A stretch of 64,000 bases of DNA from Lutibacter sp. (GTDB taxonomy: Bacteria > Bacteroidota > Bacteroidia > Flavobacteriales > Flavobacteriaceae): the NCBI RefSeq assembly GCF_030692605.1, contig NZ_JAUYUD010000095.1:1-64000 (forward strand), in the 5' to 3' direction. A program made the position numbers and the translations under genes. The notes beneath the pieces are model-generated. The model worked only from the letters and a program-made list of their open reading frames with translations. It had not been told where the DNA came from and searched no databases. This document shows, one piece after another, positions 18,693 through 27,566 of the stretch. The stretch's first letter is position 1; every line of letters begins with the position of its first letter.

Positions 18693-19354
18693 AATTTTAA
18701 ACCAATATTCATTTCTCGTAAATGAAAACCTTCATTTGTATTCAGTACATTTTTTAAAATAGGTTTCAAACCATAATACAAATACAAATTCCAATGGCCA
18801 TGTCCTGCGGAAAGAGTTAATCCATAACTCCATTTTTCAATTTCCGAAATGTTCTTACTTTTAATTTTAATATTTTCATCTACAAATTTATAATTACTTT
18901 GTAGGACATAATAACCTTTAAAACCTCCATAAATTCTCCAAAATTTATACTTCTTAATATCAGAAGTTCGCCATCGCATTTCAACAGGAATTTCTAAGGC
19001 ACTATAAGATAACTTATTAGTACTAAAATCCTCAACTATAGAAAAAATACTATTCCCATCTTCATTTTGAATTTTTAAATTCTGAATAAAAACACTATAT
19101 ACATATCCTAAACCTATACCAAATCCAAAATTTCTGTCTTCATTTAAGGGAATATCTCGTACAAATCCAGTTGAAAACCCACCAGAAAACCCATTTGATT
19201 TTAATGTTTTTGGAGCGCTTTCTATTAAATTATAATGAAATGAAACATAGAGTTGATCTTCTAAATAGTAAATTCCAATAGAGTCACTCACTTCTTGAGA
19301 AAAGCTATTTTGAATCAAAAAAAATGATATAATAACAAATACACAATTTTTCAT
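18680..19354 (-). CDS. PorT-family outer-membrane beta-barrel protein
   Basis: 224 residues with a signal peptide (MKNCVFVIISFFLIQNSFS) and barrel strands. GFVRDIPLNEDRNFGFGIGLG, ELP-like ALEIPVEMRWRTSD and KYKFWRIYGGFKGYYV match the PorT family. PorT/SprT acts in type IX secretion, but copies next to exb operons are usually listed only as PorT-family, so the T9SS role is inference. The start is ATG 19354; a TTG six bases upstream overlaps the promoter. It lies after the exb operon but behind a terminator. Confidence 0.7.
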   Translation of the reverse strand: MKNCVFVIISFFLIQNSFSQEVSDSIGIYYLEDQLYVSFHYNLIESAPKTLKSNGFSGGFSTGFVRDIPLNEDRNFGFGIGLGYVYSVFIQNLKIQNEDGNSIFSIVEDFSTNKLSYSALEIPVEMRWRTSDIKKYKFWRIYGGFKGYYVLQSNYKFVDENIKIKSKNISEIEKWSYGLTLSAGHGHWNLYLYYGLKPILKNVLNTNEGFHLREMNIGLKFYIM

Positions 19355-19357
19355 AAT

Positions 19358-19388
19358 CAAATATACTTTATTAAACTAAAAAAGGCAA
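19358..19388 (-). promoter_or_regulatory. Promoter of the PorT-family gene, nearly leaderless
   Basis: On the minus strand TTG (19388-19386), 20 bases, then TATATTTG (19365-19358). The ATG (19354) is only three bases after the -7 element, so the transcript should start at or just past the start codon. The -33 element lies inside the exbD terminator stem. Confidence 0.55.
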
Positions 19389-19410
19389 TCAAATTAATGA
19401 TTGCCTTTTT
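19379..19410 (-). terminator. Terminator of the exb operon
   Basis: AAAAAGGCAATCA (19379-19391) pairs perfectly with TGATTGCCTTTTT (19398-19410), loop AATTAA. On the minus strand it follows the last exbD stop by 17 bases and ends in a T run. Confidence 0.85.
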
Positions 19411-19427
19411 AATAATTTTTGCATTAA

Positions 19428-19898
19428 TTAGAAATTACTCTTTATATCAGTACCACGTGTTGTGGAAAAACTAATTTTTAAAGCATCAATATCTCTAAGT
19501 TTTTCTTTAATATCAATTATAGTTCCAACATTAGCTTCCTTGTCTGCTTTTATAGAAGTTGTCATAAACTTAACTTCTTCTTCCTTTCTTGACGCACGTT
19601 CAGAAAATATAAAACTTATAACATCCTTAACATCAATTATTTTATCATTTGCTTGAATTTTATCTCCAGAAACTCTTGAATCCTTTGATTTTCCAACATA
19701 AATGGTACTTACTAAACTTTTTTGCTCTAACTTTTTAACTTCACTAGCTTGAGGTAAAACTGGTTTTTTAATTACTAAATCAGTTTCTCTCATAGTTGTA
19801 GATACCATAAAAAAGAACAATAACATAAATACAATATCAGGTAACGATGCCGTAGATATAGCAGGTAATCCTTTTTTCTTCTTTTTAAACTTGCTCAT
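19428..19898 (-). CDS. exbD: ExbD/TolR-type biopolymer transport protein (second copy)
   Basis: 156 residues: a short basic cytoplasmic N-terminus (SKFKKKKKGLP), one membrane helix with the conserved Asp in STASLPDIVFMLLFFFMVST, and a periplasmic domain. The Asp carries protons in the ExbB-ExbD channel that energises TonB. It lies 9 bases downstream of the first exbD, and the operon terminator follows. Two unequal ExbD proteins in one operon are common in Bacteroidota; whether they form a mixed dimer is not known from sequence. Confidence 0.88.
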   Translation of the reverse strand: MSKFKKKKKGLPAISTASLPDIVFMLLFFFMVSTTMRETDLVIKKPVLPQASEVKKLEQKSLVSTIYVGKSKDSRVSGDKIQANDKIIDVKDVISFIFSERASRKEEEVKFMTTSIKADKEANVGTIIDIKEKLRDIDALKISFSTTRGTDIKSNF

Positions 19899-19907
19899 GT
19901 CTGATAT

Positions 19908-20522
19908 TTATTTTATTGGTTCAGGTTCTGAAATAATTTGAGGAAATTTATCCTTCAAATTACTTATTTTAACATTTATACTCTCAGAAGGATTATCTGA
20001 ATACTCCTTTAATAACTCATCATAAGATCTATTGTATAATCTTTTACCTAAATCATTTCTTAATTGATTATAAGCCGCTTCAATTTCATTTTGAATTGAA
20101 ATATACATTCCATACGAAGTTCCTCTATCACTTTGAAGTGAAATAATAGCTTTTGTAGGATGATCTGAAGATGAAGGATCTTTATCCCCTGTGCAATAAT
20201 CGCAAGGTTCTGCAGGTTTCCCATCTGTTGGAGTACTTAATCCGCCACCATTATTCAAAAATTTCATTGCTAAGCGTTTAACATCTGTAACTTGCACATA
20301 TTCATTTTCAACTAAAAGCTGATTATTTCTATTTACAACAATATCTAAAACGTTTTTTTCCTTAACAATAACATCTGACTTTATATCTGTTTTTTCAGGC
20401 AATTTTCTTGCGATACCCGAATCCACATCCATAGTGGTAGTTACTAAGAAAAATATTAAAAGCAAGAACGCAATGTCTGCCATTGAACCAGCATTAATTT
20501 CTCCAATTTCTCTTCTTGCCAT
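19908..20522 (-). CDS. exbD: ExbD/TolR-type biopolymer transport protein with CxxC-bearing periplasmic insert
   Basis: 204 residues, longer than the usual 130-150. The N-terminal EINAGSMADIAFLLLIFFLV helix has the channel Asp. The periplasmic part contains an extra loop, about residues 90-125, rich in Gly, Pro, Asp and Ser with a CDYC motif, followed by HPTKAIISLQSDRGTSYGMY. The insert may bind metal or form a disulfide; similar CxxC loops occur in other flavobacterial ExbDs as far as I recall. Part of exbB, membrane protein, exbD, exbD. Confidence 0.88.
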   Translation of the reverse strand: MARREIGEINAGSMADIAFLLLIFFLVTTTMDVDSGIARKLPEKTDIKSDVIVKEKNVLDIVVNRNNQLLVENEYVQVTDVKRLAMKFLNNGGGLSTPTDGKPAEPCDYCTGDKDPSSSDHPTKAIISLQSDRGTSYGMYISIQNEIEAAYNQLRNDLGKRLYNRSYDELLKEYSDNPSESINVKISNLKDKFPQIISEPEPIK

Positions 20523-20529
20523 AACTATT

Positions 20530-20997
20530 TTATTTTAATAGTGATTTTACAAAGTCACTTGCAAAGGCTCCAAAGCCAATTACTCCTAAAATTGCACTAT
20601 AATTTATACCTGTACTTACCCATTTCGAAACGCTTCCCGCTTCTCCATCAGGTAATACATTTCCCATCGCATCTGTTACAGCTGCATCTGAAGCTAAAAC
20701 ATATGAAATTACTAATATTACAACCAAAACACCAACTCCCATCATGGTTCTTTTTAAAACATCAGGGTGCTTGGCAAGGTTAAGCATAGAGTAACCTACT
20801 GCAATAATAATAGTAATTGCTAACAAAATAATCGAGAAAGTAATAAATGGCGCTACAATTGAATCTGAACCGCCACTTGCAAGTGAAGCTGTAATAGCTT
20901 CATCACCTTCAGCCATAATTCTAAAGAAGAAAAATATGCCAATAAAACCAATTATTCCAACGATTATTGTTAATATTTTTGAATTTTTATCACTCAT
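20530..20997 (-). CDS. Conserved membrane protein between exbB and exbD
   Basis: 155 residues with three or four membrane helices: residues about 10-28, 45-70, 84-103 and 135-150. A hydrophilic stretch (DAAVTDAMGNVLPDGEAG) lies between the last two. I recognise it as the small protein that regularly sits between ExbB and ExbD in flavobacterial operons, but it has no assigned function. The 8-base gaps on both sides imply tight co-expression, so it may be a part of the channel or an assembly factor. Confidence 0.75.
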   Translation of the reverse strand: MSDKNSKILTIIVGIIGFIGIFFFFRIMAEGDEAITASLASGGSDSIVAPFITFSIILLAITIIIAVGYSMLNLAKHPDVLKRTMMGVGVLVVILVISYVLASDAAVTDAMGNVLPDGEAGSVSKWVSTGINYSAILGVIGFGAFASDFVKSLLK

Positions 20998-21005
20998 AAT
21001 TCGTT

Positions 21006-21761
21006 TTATTTTTTATATCTAACCAAAAGGTCAACAAGTGAAATTGATGCATCTTCCATACCGTTAACAATACTATCTACTTTAGAAATAATATAGTTAT
21101 AAAATACTTGAAGAATAATTGCAACAACTAAACCAAATACTGTTGTTAATAATGCCACTTTAATACCTCCTGCAACAACTGTTGGTGAAATATCTCCTGC
21201 AGCTTGAATTGAATCAAATGCACTAATCATACCAATTACAGTCCCCATGAAACCAAGCATTGGAGCTAAAGCAATAAATAAAGATAGCCAAGAAATATTT
21301 TTCTCAAGTAATCCCATTTGAACACCACCATAACCAACAACTGCTTTTTCAGCTGCATCAACACCTTCATCCATTCTATCTAAACCTTGATAAAAAATAG
21401 AAGCAACTGGTCCTTTTGTATTTCTACAAACTTCCTTTGCAGCTTCAACACCTCCTGAAGATAATGCATCGTCAACGGCACTTACTAATTTTTTAGTATT
21501 AGTAGTTGCCATATTTAAATAGATAATTCTTTCAATTGCAATAGCTAATCCTAAAATTAAGGTTACTAATACAATACCCATAAAGAAAGGTCCACCTTCA
21601 ATAAAACGTTGTTTTAATTCTTGGTGAAAGGTTTTAGTTTCTGCTGCATCTATTGCAACTTCTTCTGTGTTTGCTGCATCTTCTTGTGCGTATGCTTGAG
21701 GTGCTGCTCCGAATAACAATAATCCTGTAATCGCAAGGATAGTAAATACTCTTTTCATCAT
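21006..21761 (-). CDS. exbB: ExbB/TolQ-type proton channel protein
   Basis: MotA/TolQ/ExbB-family protein, about 251 residues. It begins with a signal-like helix (MKRVFTILAITGLLLFGAAP, ending QAYAQ) as in Bacteroidota ExbB, then a periplasmic segment and three helices. Family blocks are GVEAAKEVCRNTKGPVASI, LAPMLGFMGTVIGMISAFD and VVAGGIKVALLTTVFGLVVA. I start at ATG 21761, since an in-frame upstream extension would precede the signal peptide. It heads the operon; no tonB is in the window, so TonB must be encoded elsewhere. Confidence 0.88.
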   Translation of the reverse strand: MMKRVFTILAITGLLLFGAAPQAYAQEDAANTEEVAIDAAETKTFHQELKQRFIEGGPFFMGIVLVTLILGLAIAIERIIYLNMATTNTKKLVSAVDDALSSGGVEAAKEVCRNTKGPVASIFYQGLDRMDEGVDAAEKAVVGYGGVQMGLLEKNISWLSLFIALAPMLGFMGTVIGMISAFDSIQAAGDISPTVVAGGIKVALLTTVFGLVVAIILQVFYNYIISKVDSIVNGMEDASISLVDLLVRYKK

Positions 21762-21788
21762 GTAATAGTTATTTATTAATTTTCTGGT

Positions 21789-21816
21789 TAAATATATGAT
21801 TTTTATTTCAAACAAA
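21789..21816 (-). promoter_or_regulatory. Possible exbB promoter
   Basis: On the minus strand TTTG (21816-21813), 16 bases, then TATATTTA (21796-21789), one base off the -7 consensus, 27 bases before the ATG. The spacer is somewhat short. The remaining sequence up to 22053 shows nothing else convincing. Confidence 0.35.
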
Positions 21817-22053
21817 CGAGTCTTTTTAAAGAGTATGAAGAATATTTATCTTCTTAATCACCTTTATTTGTGACTTCTTTTGCGTTTGGCAAGTAACAAA
21901 AAAATGTTGAATTTTAAAAATATAATATGCACTTTAAAATATTTTTACAGAATGTTCCATTTTTTTTATTTTTCACAATAAAATACCCATATTGTAACTA
22001 TTTATTAAATTTTTTTCCATTAAAAACATTTTTAGTTGAAAAACAAATTATTC

Positions 22054-23085
22054 TCAATTGCTAATTTCACCTCTTAAAGAAGTAGTGAAAATTGATTTAA
22101 AGTCCTTTTTCGGAATTTTTTCACCTAACATATACATGAGTTTAGCCAAAGCAGATTCTGTAGTAATATCATTACCGCTAATAATTCCAATTTTATTCAA
22201 TTCAATACTGGTTTCATATTGCCCCATAATAACATTACCACCAATACATTGAGTTACATTTATAATTTGAATTCCTTTTGAAACAGCCCCTTTTAAAAGA
22301 TTAATAAACCACGCTTCATTGGGTGCATTTCCTGAGCCATAAGTTTCTAATACAACTCCTTTCAACCCTTTAATTTCTAGCATACTCTTAACTATTTCTT
22401 TTGTAATACCCGGAAATATTTTAAGAATTACGATATTATTATCCAATTTTTTTCTAACCTGTAATTGTTTTGTTGTGCTATTTTTAAAAAACAACGATTT
22501 ATTGAATTTTAAATGAACCCCACTTTCACATAACGGCAAAAAATTTGGCGATGTAAATGCGTTAAAATGCTCTGCATTTACCTTTGTAGTTCTATTTCCT
22601 CTATATAATTTATATTCAAAATAGAGGCAAACTTCTTGCACAATAGGTTTTCCGTTTTCTTGTGCAGAAGCAATTTCAATAGAAGTTATAAGGTTTTCTT
22701 TGGCATCTGTTCTCAAATCTCCAATTGGAAGTTGAGAACCCGTAAAAATAATTGGTTTTGATAAGTTTTCGAACATAAAACTAATGGCAGAAGCGGTAAA
22801 AGACATAGTGTCGGAACCGTGCAATACAACAAAACCATCAAACAAATTATAATTTTCTTCAATAATTGTTGCAATTGAAATCCATTTTGAAACATTCATG
22901 TTAGAAGAATCTATTGGTTCTTCAAACGAAATACTGTCGGTTGTACAATTAAGGTGGTTAATCTCCGGAATGTGTTTTATCAATTTATTAAAATTGAAGG
23001 TTTTTAATACTCCCGTTTTAAAGTCTTTTACCATTCCAATGGTACCACCGGTGTAAATTAATAAAATATGAGGGATTTTTGCCAT
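22054..23085 (-). CDS. ansA: Type I L-asparaginase
   Basis: Cytoplasmic-type asparaginase, 343 residues, hydrolysing asparagine to aspartate and ammonia. Both catalytic threonine regions are present: LLIYTGGTIGM (Thr about residue 12) and VVLHGSDTMSFTASA (about 85-99), with the C-terminal VLETYGSGNAP. There is no signal peptide, consistent with type I. The start at ATG 23085 matches the family N-terminus; an upstream in-frame ATG would add 16 residues. A -7 match TAAATTTG (23138-23131, minus strand) lies ahead. It is divergent from the Zn-protease gene. Confidence 0.9.
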   Translation of the reverse strand: MAKIPHILLIYTGGTIGMVKDFKTGVLKTFNFNKLIKHIPEINHLNCTTDSISFEEPIDSSNMNVSKWISIATIIEENYNLFDGFVVLHGSDTMSFTASAISFMFENLSKPIIFTGSQLPIGDLRTDAKENLITSIEIASAQENGKPIVQEVCLYFEYKLYRGNRTTKVNAEHFNAFTSPNFLPLCESGVHLKFNKSLFFKNSTTKQLQVRKKLDNNIVILKIFPGITKEIVKSMLEIKGLKGVVLETYGSGNAPNEAWFINLLKGAVSKGIQIINVTQCIGGNVIMGQYETSIELNKIGIISGNDITTESALAKLMYMLGEKIPKKDFKSIFTTSLRGEISN

Positions 23086-23163
23086 TTTGTCGTGTCTATA
23101 GTTTTGGAATAATTTATGTTGTAAATTTACCAAATTTAAAACACAATACTAAAAAAAGAAATT

Positions 23164-23862
23164 ATGGGATTTTATATATTAATTGGAATTATTGCCCTAG
23201 CAAGTTGGTTAGTTAGCAATAAATTAAAGAGAAAATTTGCATTCTACTCCAATGTTCAACTTCGAAATGGGTTAAGTGGGAGAGAAATTGCTGAAAAAAT
23301 GCTTCACGACCATGGAATATTTGACGTAAAAGTTATTTCAGCCGCTGGAAAATTGACGGATCATTACAATCCTGCAGACAAAACCGTAAATTTAAGCGAA
23401 TCTGTTTATAATGAACGAAATGCTGCTTCAGCTGCTGTAGCAGCGCACGAAGTTGGTCATGCTGTTCAACATGCTCAGGCATATCAATATTTGGAAATGA
23501 GATCAAAATTAGTTCCTGTGGTGTCAGTTACTTCTAATTTTTCACAGTGGCTGGTAATTGGTGGTCTAATTTTAGGTGCAGTATCTAGTAGCGCAAGTGG
23601 TATTGGACAAACTATAGCTATAATTGGACTGTTAATGATGGCTATGGCAACAATATTTAGTTTTATTACCTTACCTGTTGAATATGACGCAAGCAATAGA
23701 GCGTTGGGTTGGCTAAAATCGAACAATATGCTCACGGATGCTGAACAAGATGGTGCAAAAGATTCGTTAAAATGGGCGGCAAGAACTTATTTAGTTGCTG
23801 CAATTGGCTCTTTAGCAATGCTACTTTACTGGGGTTTACAGGTTCTAGGTTCTAGAGATTAA
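23164..23862 (+). CDS. Membrane-bound zinc metallopeptidase (Zn_peptidase_2 / YugP-type)
   Basis: 232 residues. An N-terminal helix (residues 3-19) precedes the domain with the zinc motif AAHEVGHAVQHA (HEVGH at 95-99), then two or three further helices. VEYDASNRALGWL supplies the third ligand region typical of the family. This is a conserved inner-membrane neutral protease family of unclear physiological role. It is monocistronic; a weak hairpin lies at 23888-23909. Confidence 0.85.
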   Translation: MGFYILIGIIALASWLVSNKLKRKFAFYSNVQLRNGLSGREIAEKMLHDHGIFDVKVISAAGKLTDHYNPADKTVNLSESVYNERNAASAAVAAHEVGHAVQHAQAYQYLEMRSKLVPVVSVTSNFSQWLVIGGLILGAVSSSASGIGQTIAIIGLLMMAMATIFSFITLPVEYDASNRALGWLKSNNMLTDAEQDGAKDSLKWAARTYLVAAIGSLAMLLYWGLQVLGSRD

Positions 23863-23887
23863 CTAACCTGTATAAAAATATTAAAGG

Positions 23888-23922
23888 GGGTTGAGCACCT
23901 GTTCAATCCTCTTTTCCTTTTT
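23888..23922 (+). terminator. Weak terminator after the Zn-peptidase gene
   Basis: GGGTTGAG (23888-23895) pairs with TTCAATCC (23902-23909) with two G-T pairs, followed by a T/C-rich tract. It lies between convergent genes. Confidence 0.45.
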
Positions 23923-23929
23923 AAAGAAA

Positions 23930-24394
23930 TTATAATTTAATCTGTCTATTTATTTGCTGATCTAGTGAAATAAAAGTTTCAGTTCGTGCTACTCCTTTTA
24001 TAGATTGTATGTCTTTATTTAATAAACTCATTAAATGTTCATTATCTCTACATAAAATTTTAATGAAAATTGCATAATTACCAGTTGTATAATGACTTTC
24101 AATAACTTCTGGAATTTCTTTTAAACGGTTTAATGCTGCCGAATATTTACTTGCAGTATCTAAAAATATTCCAACAAATGCAAGGGTTTTATAACCTAAA
24201 ACCTTTGTATTTATCTCAAATTTTGAACCTGTAATTAAACCTGATGCTTCTAATTTTCTTAACCGTTGATGAATGGCCGCTCCAGAAATTCCAATTTTTT
24301 TGCTAATACGTAGAATGGGCGTTCTTGCATCTTCCATTAAATAAGATAAAATTATTTTATCTATACCATCAATATGTAACTCTTTTGACTTCAT
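23930..24394 (-). CDS. Lrp/AsnC family transcriptional regulator
   Basis: 154 residues: an N-terminal winged-helix DNA-binding domain (IDKIILSYLMEDARTPILRI, recognition region KIGISGAAIHQRLRKLEASG) and a C-terminal RAM domain (TLAFVGIFLDTASKYSAALN, VIESHYTTGNYAIFIKILC) that binds amino acids. It is close to Lrp/AsnC proteins of flavobacteria that act as global or local amino-acid regulators. The targets are not evident; it is separated from accC by a strong terminator. Confidence 0.9.
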   Translation of the reverse strand: MKSKELHIDGIDKIILSYLMEDARTPILRISKKIGISGAAIHQRLRKLEASGLITGSKFEINTKVLGYKTLAFVGIFLDTASKYSAALNRLKEIPEVIESHYTTGNYAIFIKILCRDNEHLMSLLNKDIQSIKGVARTETFISLDQQINRQIKL

Positions 24395-24427
24395 TAAGTT
24401 TAAATTTGAAATTAAAAGTAAAAAAAT

Positions 24428-24453
24428 AAAGGATATGAAACATCATATCCTTT
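24428..24453 (-). terminator. Terminator of the fabH-accB-accC operon
   Basis: AAAGGATATGA (24428-24438) pairs perfectly with TCATATCCTTT (24443-24453), loop AACA. On the minus strand it is 29 bases after the accC stop and is followed by a long T run. Confidence 0.85.
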
Positions 24454-24482
24454 ATTTTAATTTATATTTAAAACTATATTTA

Positions 24483-25826
24483 TTATTCTTTTTCAATAAT
24501 AAAGTCATCCATAAATTTAGTCGTATAATTTCCTGATATATAATCTGGATGGTCCATTAATTGCCTGTGAAATGGTATGGTTGTTTTTATTCCCTCAATC
24601 ACAAATTCATCCAAAGCTCTTTTCATTTTACTTATTGCCTCTTCCCTAGTTTGAGCAGTTGTAATAAGTTTAGCAATCATAGAATCGTAATTTGGAGGTA
24701 TTGTATACCCTGCATACACATGAGTATCAATTCTAATACCATGACCTCCTGGTAAATGAAGTGTTGTAATTTTTCCTGGTGAGGGTCTAAAATCTTTATA
24801 AGGATCTTCAGCATTAATTCTACATTCTATAGAATGCAATTTTGGCAGGTAATTTTTACCTGAAATTGGTATTCCAGCTGCAACTTTTATTTGCTCATAA
24901 ACCAAATCGTAATCTATTACTTGTTCCGTAATTGGGTGTTCTACCTGAATACGAGTATTCATTTCCATAAAATAGAAATTTCGGTGTTTATCTACCAGAA
25001 ACTCAACAGTACCAACACCTTCATACGCAATATATTCAGCTGCCTTAATAGCTGCCTCTCCCATTTTTTTTCTCAATTGAGGGGTCATAAATGGTGATGG
25101 TGCCTCCTCAGTTAATTTTTGATGACGACGTTGAACAGAACAATCTCTTTCAGATAAGTGACAGGCTCTACCGTATGCATCACCAACAATTTGAATTTCA
25201 ATATGACGTGGTTCTTCTATTAATTTTTCCATATACATGGCATCATTTCCAAAACTAGCAGCAGCTTCTTGTTTGGCTGAATCCCAAGCTCCTTGTAATT
25301 TGCTTTTCTCCCAAACAGCGCGCATTCCTTTACCACCGCCACCAGCAGTTGCCTTTATCATTACAGGGTAACCCATTTCATCGGCTAAACTTTCAGCTTC
25401 TTCAAATGTATCTAATAAACCTTCTGAACCTGGAATTGTAGGAACACCAGCAGCCTTCATGGTGGCTCTAGCCGAAGCTTTATCTCCCATTTTATTAATC
25501 ATATCAGCTGAAGCACCAATAAACTTAATGTTATAATCTTCACACATCTTAGAAAATTTGGCGTTTTCAGACAAAAATCCATAACCTGGATGAATAGCAT
25601 CTGCATTGGTTATTTCTGCAGCCGCCAAAATAGCTGACATTTTTAAATAGGATTCACTACTTGGAGGAGGACCTATGCAAACCGCTTCATCAGCAAATCG
25701 AACATGTAAACTTTCCTCATCTGCAGTGGAATAAACGGCTACGGTTTTAACACCAATTTCTTTACAAGTTCTAATAACTCGCAAAGCTATTTCGCCTCTA
25801 TTGGCAATTAATATTTTTTTAAACAT
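24483..25826 (-). CDS. accC: Acetyl-CoA carboxylase, biotin carboxylase subunit
   Basis: ATP-grasp biotin carboxylase, 447 residues, carboxylating biotin on AccB as the first step of malonyl-CoA synthesis. Seen: [20 protein letters not shown], the [13 protein letters not shown] segment, the glycine-rich ATP loop [14 protein letters not shown], the [14 protein letters not shown] active-site stretch and RINAEDP. It is paired with accB and fabH on the minus strand, so this is the fatty-acid enzyme and not the partner of the methylmalonyl-CoA carboxyltransferase 19 kb away, although shared use cannot be excluded. Confidence 0.95.
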   Translation of the reverse strand: MFKKILIANRGEIALRVIRTCKEIGVKTVAVYSTADEESLHVRFADEAVCIGPPPSSESYLKMSAILAAAEITNADAIHPGYGFLSENAKFSKMCEDYNIKFIGASADMINKMGDKASARATMKAAGVPTIPGSEGLLDTFEEAESLADEMGYPVMIKATAGGGGKGMRAVWEKSKLQGAWDSAKQEAAASFGNDAMYMEKLIEEPRHIEIQIVGDAYGRACHLSERDCSVQRRHQKLTEEAPSPFMTPQLRKKMGEAAIKAAEYIAYEGVGTVEFLVDKHRNFYFMEMNTRIQVEHPITEQVIDYDLVYEQIKVAAGIPISGKNYLPKLHSIECRINAEDPYKDFRPSPGKITTLHLPGGHGIRIDTHVYAGYTIPPNYDSMIAKLITTAQTREEAISKMKRALDEFVIEGIKTTIPFHRQLMDHPDYISGNYTTKFMDDFIIEKE

Positions 25827-25907
25827 AAATTCTTTAAATTTTCAATAATCAAAAACATACTCCATTACATTTAAAATGGAATTTAGCATTGAAAATTGGG
25901 ATTTATA

Positions 25908-26390
25908 TTAAGATGGATCCACTAAAAATAATGGCTGACCAAATTCGACTGGTGTACCATTTTCTACTAATATTTTAACTATTTTACCCGAAATTTCAGA
26001 TTCTATTTCATTAAATAATTTCATTGCTTCAATAATACAAACAACGGTATTATTAGAAACAATATCTCCAACTTCAACAAACACAGGTTTATCTGGTGAA
26101 GATCTTCGATAAAACGTTCCAATAATTGGAGATTTTATCTCAATATATTTACTTGATATTTCAGCTGCTTTAATTTCAGCAGAAACGGTTGGCTGAGAAA
26201 CTTGTTCTCCAGATGAAGCAACCATTGGCATTTGTTGCATGCCCATTGGAGCTTGTTGAATATAGGTCGTTTCAGAACGTTCACCTCCTGTTTTAATGGT
26301 TATTTTAATATCTTCCATCTCCAACTTTACTTCGCTTGCGCCAGATTTAGCAACAAATTTAATTAAGTTTTGAATATCTCTTAAATCCAT
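25908..26390 (-). CDS. accB: Acetyl-CoA carboxylase, biotin carboxyl carrier protein
   Basis: BCCP, 160 residues. An N-terminal helical dimerisation part is joined by a Met/Gln/Pro-rich linker (about 45-70) to the C-terminal biotinyl domain. The biotin attachment lysine is K124 in [13 protein letters not shown]. The [16 protein letters not shown] thumb is also typical of AccB. It sits 28 bases after fabH and 81 before accC. Confidence 0.95.
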   Translation of the reverse strand: MDLRDIQNLIKFVAKSGASEVKLEMEDIKITIKTGGERSETTYIQQAPMGMQQMPMVASSGEQVSQPTVSAEIKAAEISSKYIEIKSPIIGTFYRRSSPDKPVFVEVGDIVSNNTVVCIIEAMKLFNEIESEISGKIVKILVENGTPVEFGQPLFLVDPS

Positions 26391-26418
26391 ATTCGAATAG
26401 TTTTAGGTTGTTAATTTA

Positions 26419-27414
26419 TTAAGAATTATATGCCCATTTAAAGTAAATAGATCCCCAAGTGAATCCACCTCCAAATGCAGCAAAAATTATAGTATCTCCT
26501 TTTTTTAATTGTGTTTCGTAATCGGCAAGTAATAATGGTAAAGTTGCAGAGGTCGTATTCCCATAATGCTCAATATTCATCATTACTTTAGAACTTTCTA
26601 ATTTTATTCTATTTGCAGTCGCTTCAATAATACGTCTATTTGCCTGATGTGCCGCTAACCAATTTACATCTTTTTTGGTTAAATTATTTCTTTTTAATAT
26701 TTTGACAGCTACATCGGCCATATTAAAAACGGCATTTTTAAATACTGTTTTCCCATCTTGATAAACAAAATTCTCTCTTTTATCAATAGCCTCCTTTGTA
26801 ACAGGATACATTGAACCACTTGCTTTCACTTGTAAAAAATCTCTTCCTGCTCCGTCACTTCTTAAATATTCATCTTGTAAACCAAGACCTTCAAAATTAG
26901 GTTCAAATAAAACTGCACCTGCGCCATCTCCAAAAATAATGCAGGTAGCTCTATCGGTATAATCTATCATAGACGAGCATTTGTCTGCACCAATTAGTAG
27001 TATTTTTTTATATCTGCCAGACTCAATATATTTTGCAGCAACAGACATTCCGTATAAAAAACTAGAGCAAGCCGCTTCTAAATCAAACCCAAAAGCATTA
27101 ACGGCTCCAATTTCACTTGCAACAAATGCAGCAGTTACAGCAGCTTGCATATCAGGTGTAGCAGTGGAAACTATTACTATTTCAATTTCGGCTGGGTCTA
27201 ATTTACTCTTTTCAATTAAGTTTTGAGTAGCTTTAATGGCCATAAAAGAAGTTCCTTTACCTTCTCCTTTTAAGATACGGCGTTCTCTTATTCCAGTTCT
27301 TGAAAAAATCCACTCATCATTAGTATCTACCATTTTTTCCAACATTTCATTCGATAAAATATCGTCTGGTACGTATTTTCCAATGGCGGTTATGGCTGCA
27401 GTAATTTTTGTCAT
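26419..27414 (-). CDS. fabH: 3-oxoacyl-ACP synthase III
   Basis: KAS III, 331 residues, condensing acetyl-CoA with malonyl-ACP to start fatty-acid chains. The catalytic Cys116 lies in DLEAACSSFLYG, the His in WLAAHQANRRII and the Asn in IEHYGNTTSATLPL. The N-terminal AAITAIGKYVPDDILSN is typical. An in-operon promoter and a terminator separate it from rpmF, so it may be set independently of the ribosomal protein gene. plsX, often found here, is absent. Confidence 0.94.
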   Translation of the reverse strand: MTKITAAITAIGKYVPDDILSNEMLEKMVDTNDEWIFSRTGIRERRILKGEGKGTSFMAIKATQNLIEKSKLDPAEIEIVIVSTATPDMQAAVTAAFVASEIGAVNAFGFDLEAACSSFLYGMSVAAKYIESGRYKKILLIGADKCSSMIDYTDRATCIIFGDGAGAVLFEPNFEGLGLQDEYLRSDGAGRDFLQVKASGSMYPVTKEAIDKRENFVYQDGKTVFKNAVFNMADVAVKILKRNNLTKKDVNWLAAHQANRRIIEATANRIKLESSKVMMNIEHYGNTTSATLPLLLADYETQLKKGDTIIFAAFGGGFTWGSIYFKWAYNS

Positions 27415-27445
27415 AAATTAATTTCTTTTAGTTAAAAAAGAGGCT

Positions 27446-27453
27446 CAAATGTA
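27446..27453 (-). promoter_or_regulatory. -7 element upstream of fabH
   Basis: TACATTTG on the minus strand, 31 bases before the fabH ATG. It gives fabH-accB-accC a promoter distinct from the yceD-rpmF one. The -33 region is weak. Confidence 0.5.
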
Positions 27454-27490
27454 GTGAATTTTATTCTTAAACTTTGGTTAAAAAATTCAC

Positions 27491-27517
27491 TTTTTTGATA
27501 AAAAAGAGGTCAAAAAA
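27491..27517. repeat. Short palindromic repeat, copy 1
   Basis: TTTTTTGA (27491-27498) and TCAAAAAA (27510-27517) flank TAAAAAAGAGG. Nearly the same sequence occurs at 30413-30435, and a partial copy at 42416-42430. It lies between the rpmF terminator and the fabH promoter. Confidence 0.45.
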
Positions 27518-27520
27518 CAA

Positions 27521-27548
27521 AAAAAACTCTCAAAATTGAGAGTTTTTT
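27521..27548 (-). terminator. Terminator after rpmF
   Basis: The A-run plus CTCTCAA (27521-27533) pairs with TTGAGAG plus the T-run (27536-27548). The practical stem is CTCTC/GAGAG with a short loop, followed by an A/T tract on both sides; it is 19 bases past the rpmF stop on the minus strand. Confidence 0.75.
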
Positions 27549-27566
27549 GCCTAAAACCGAGTTTTA

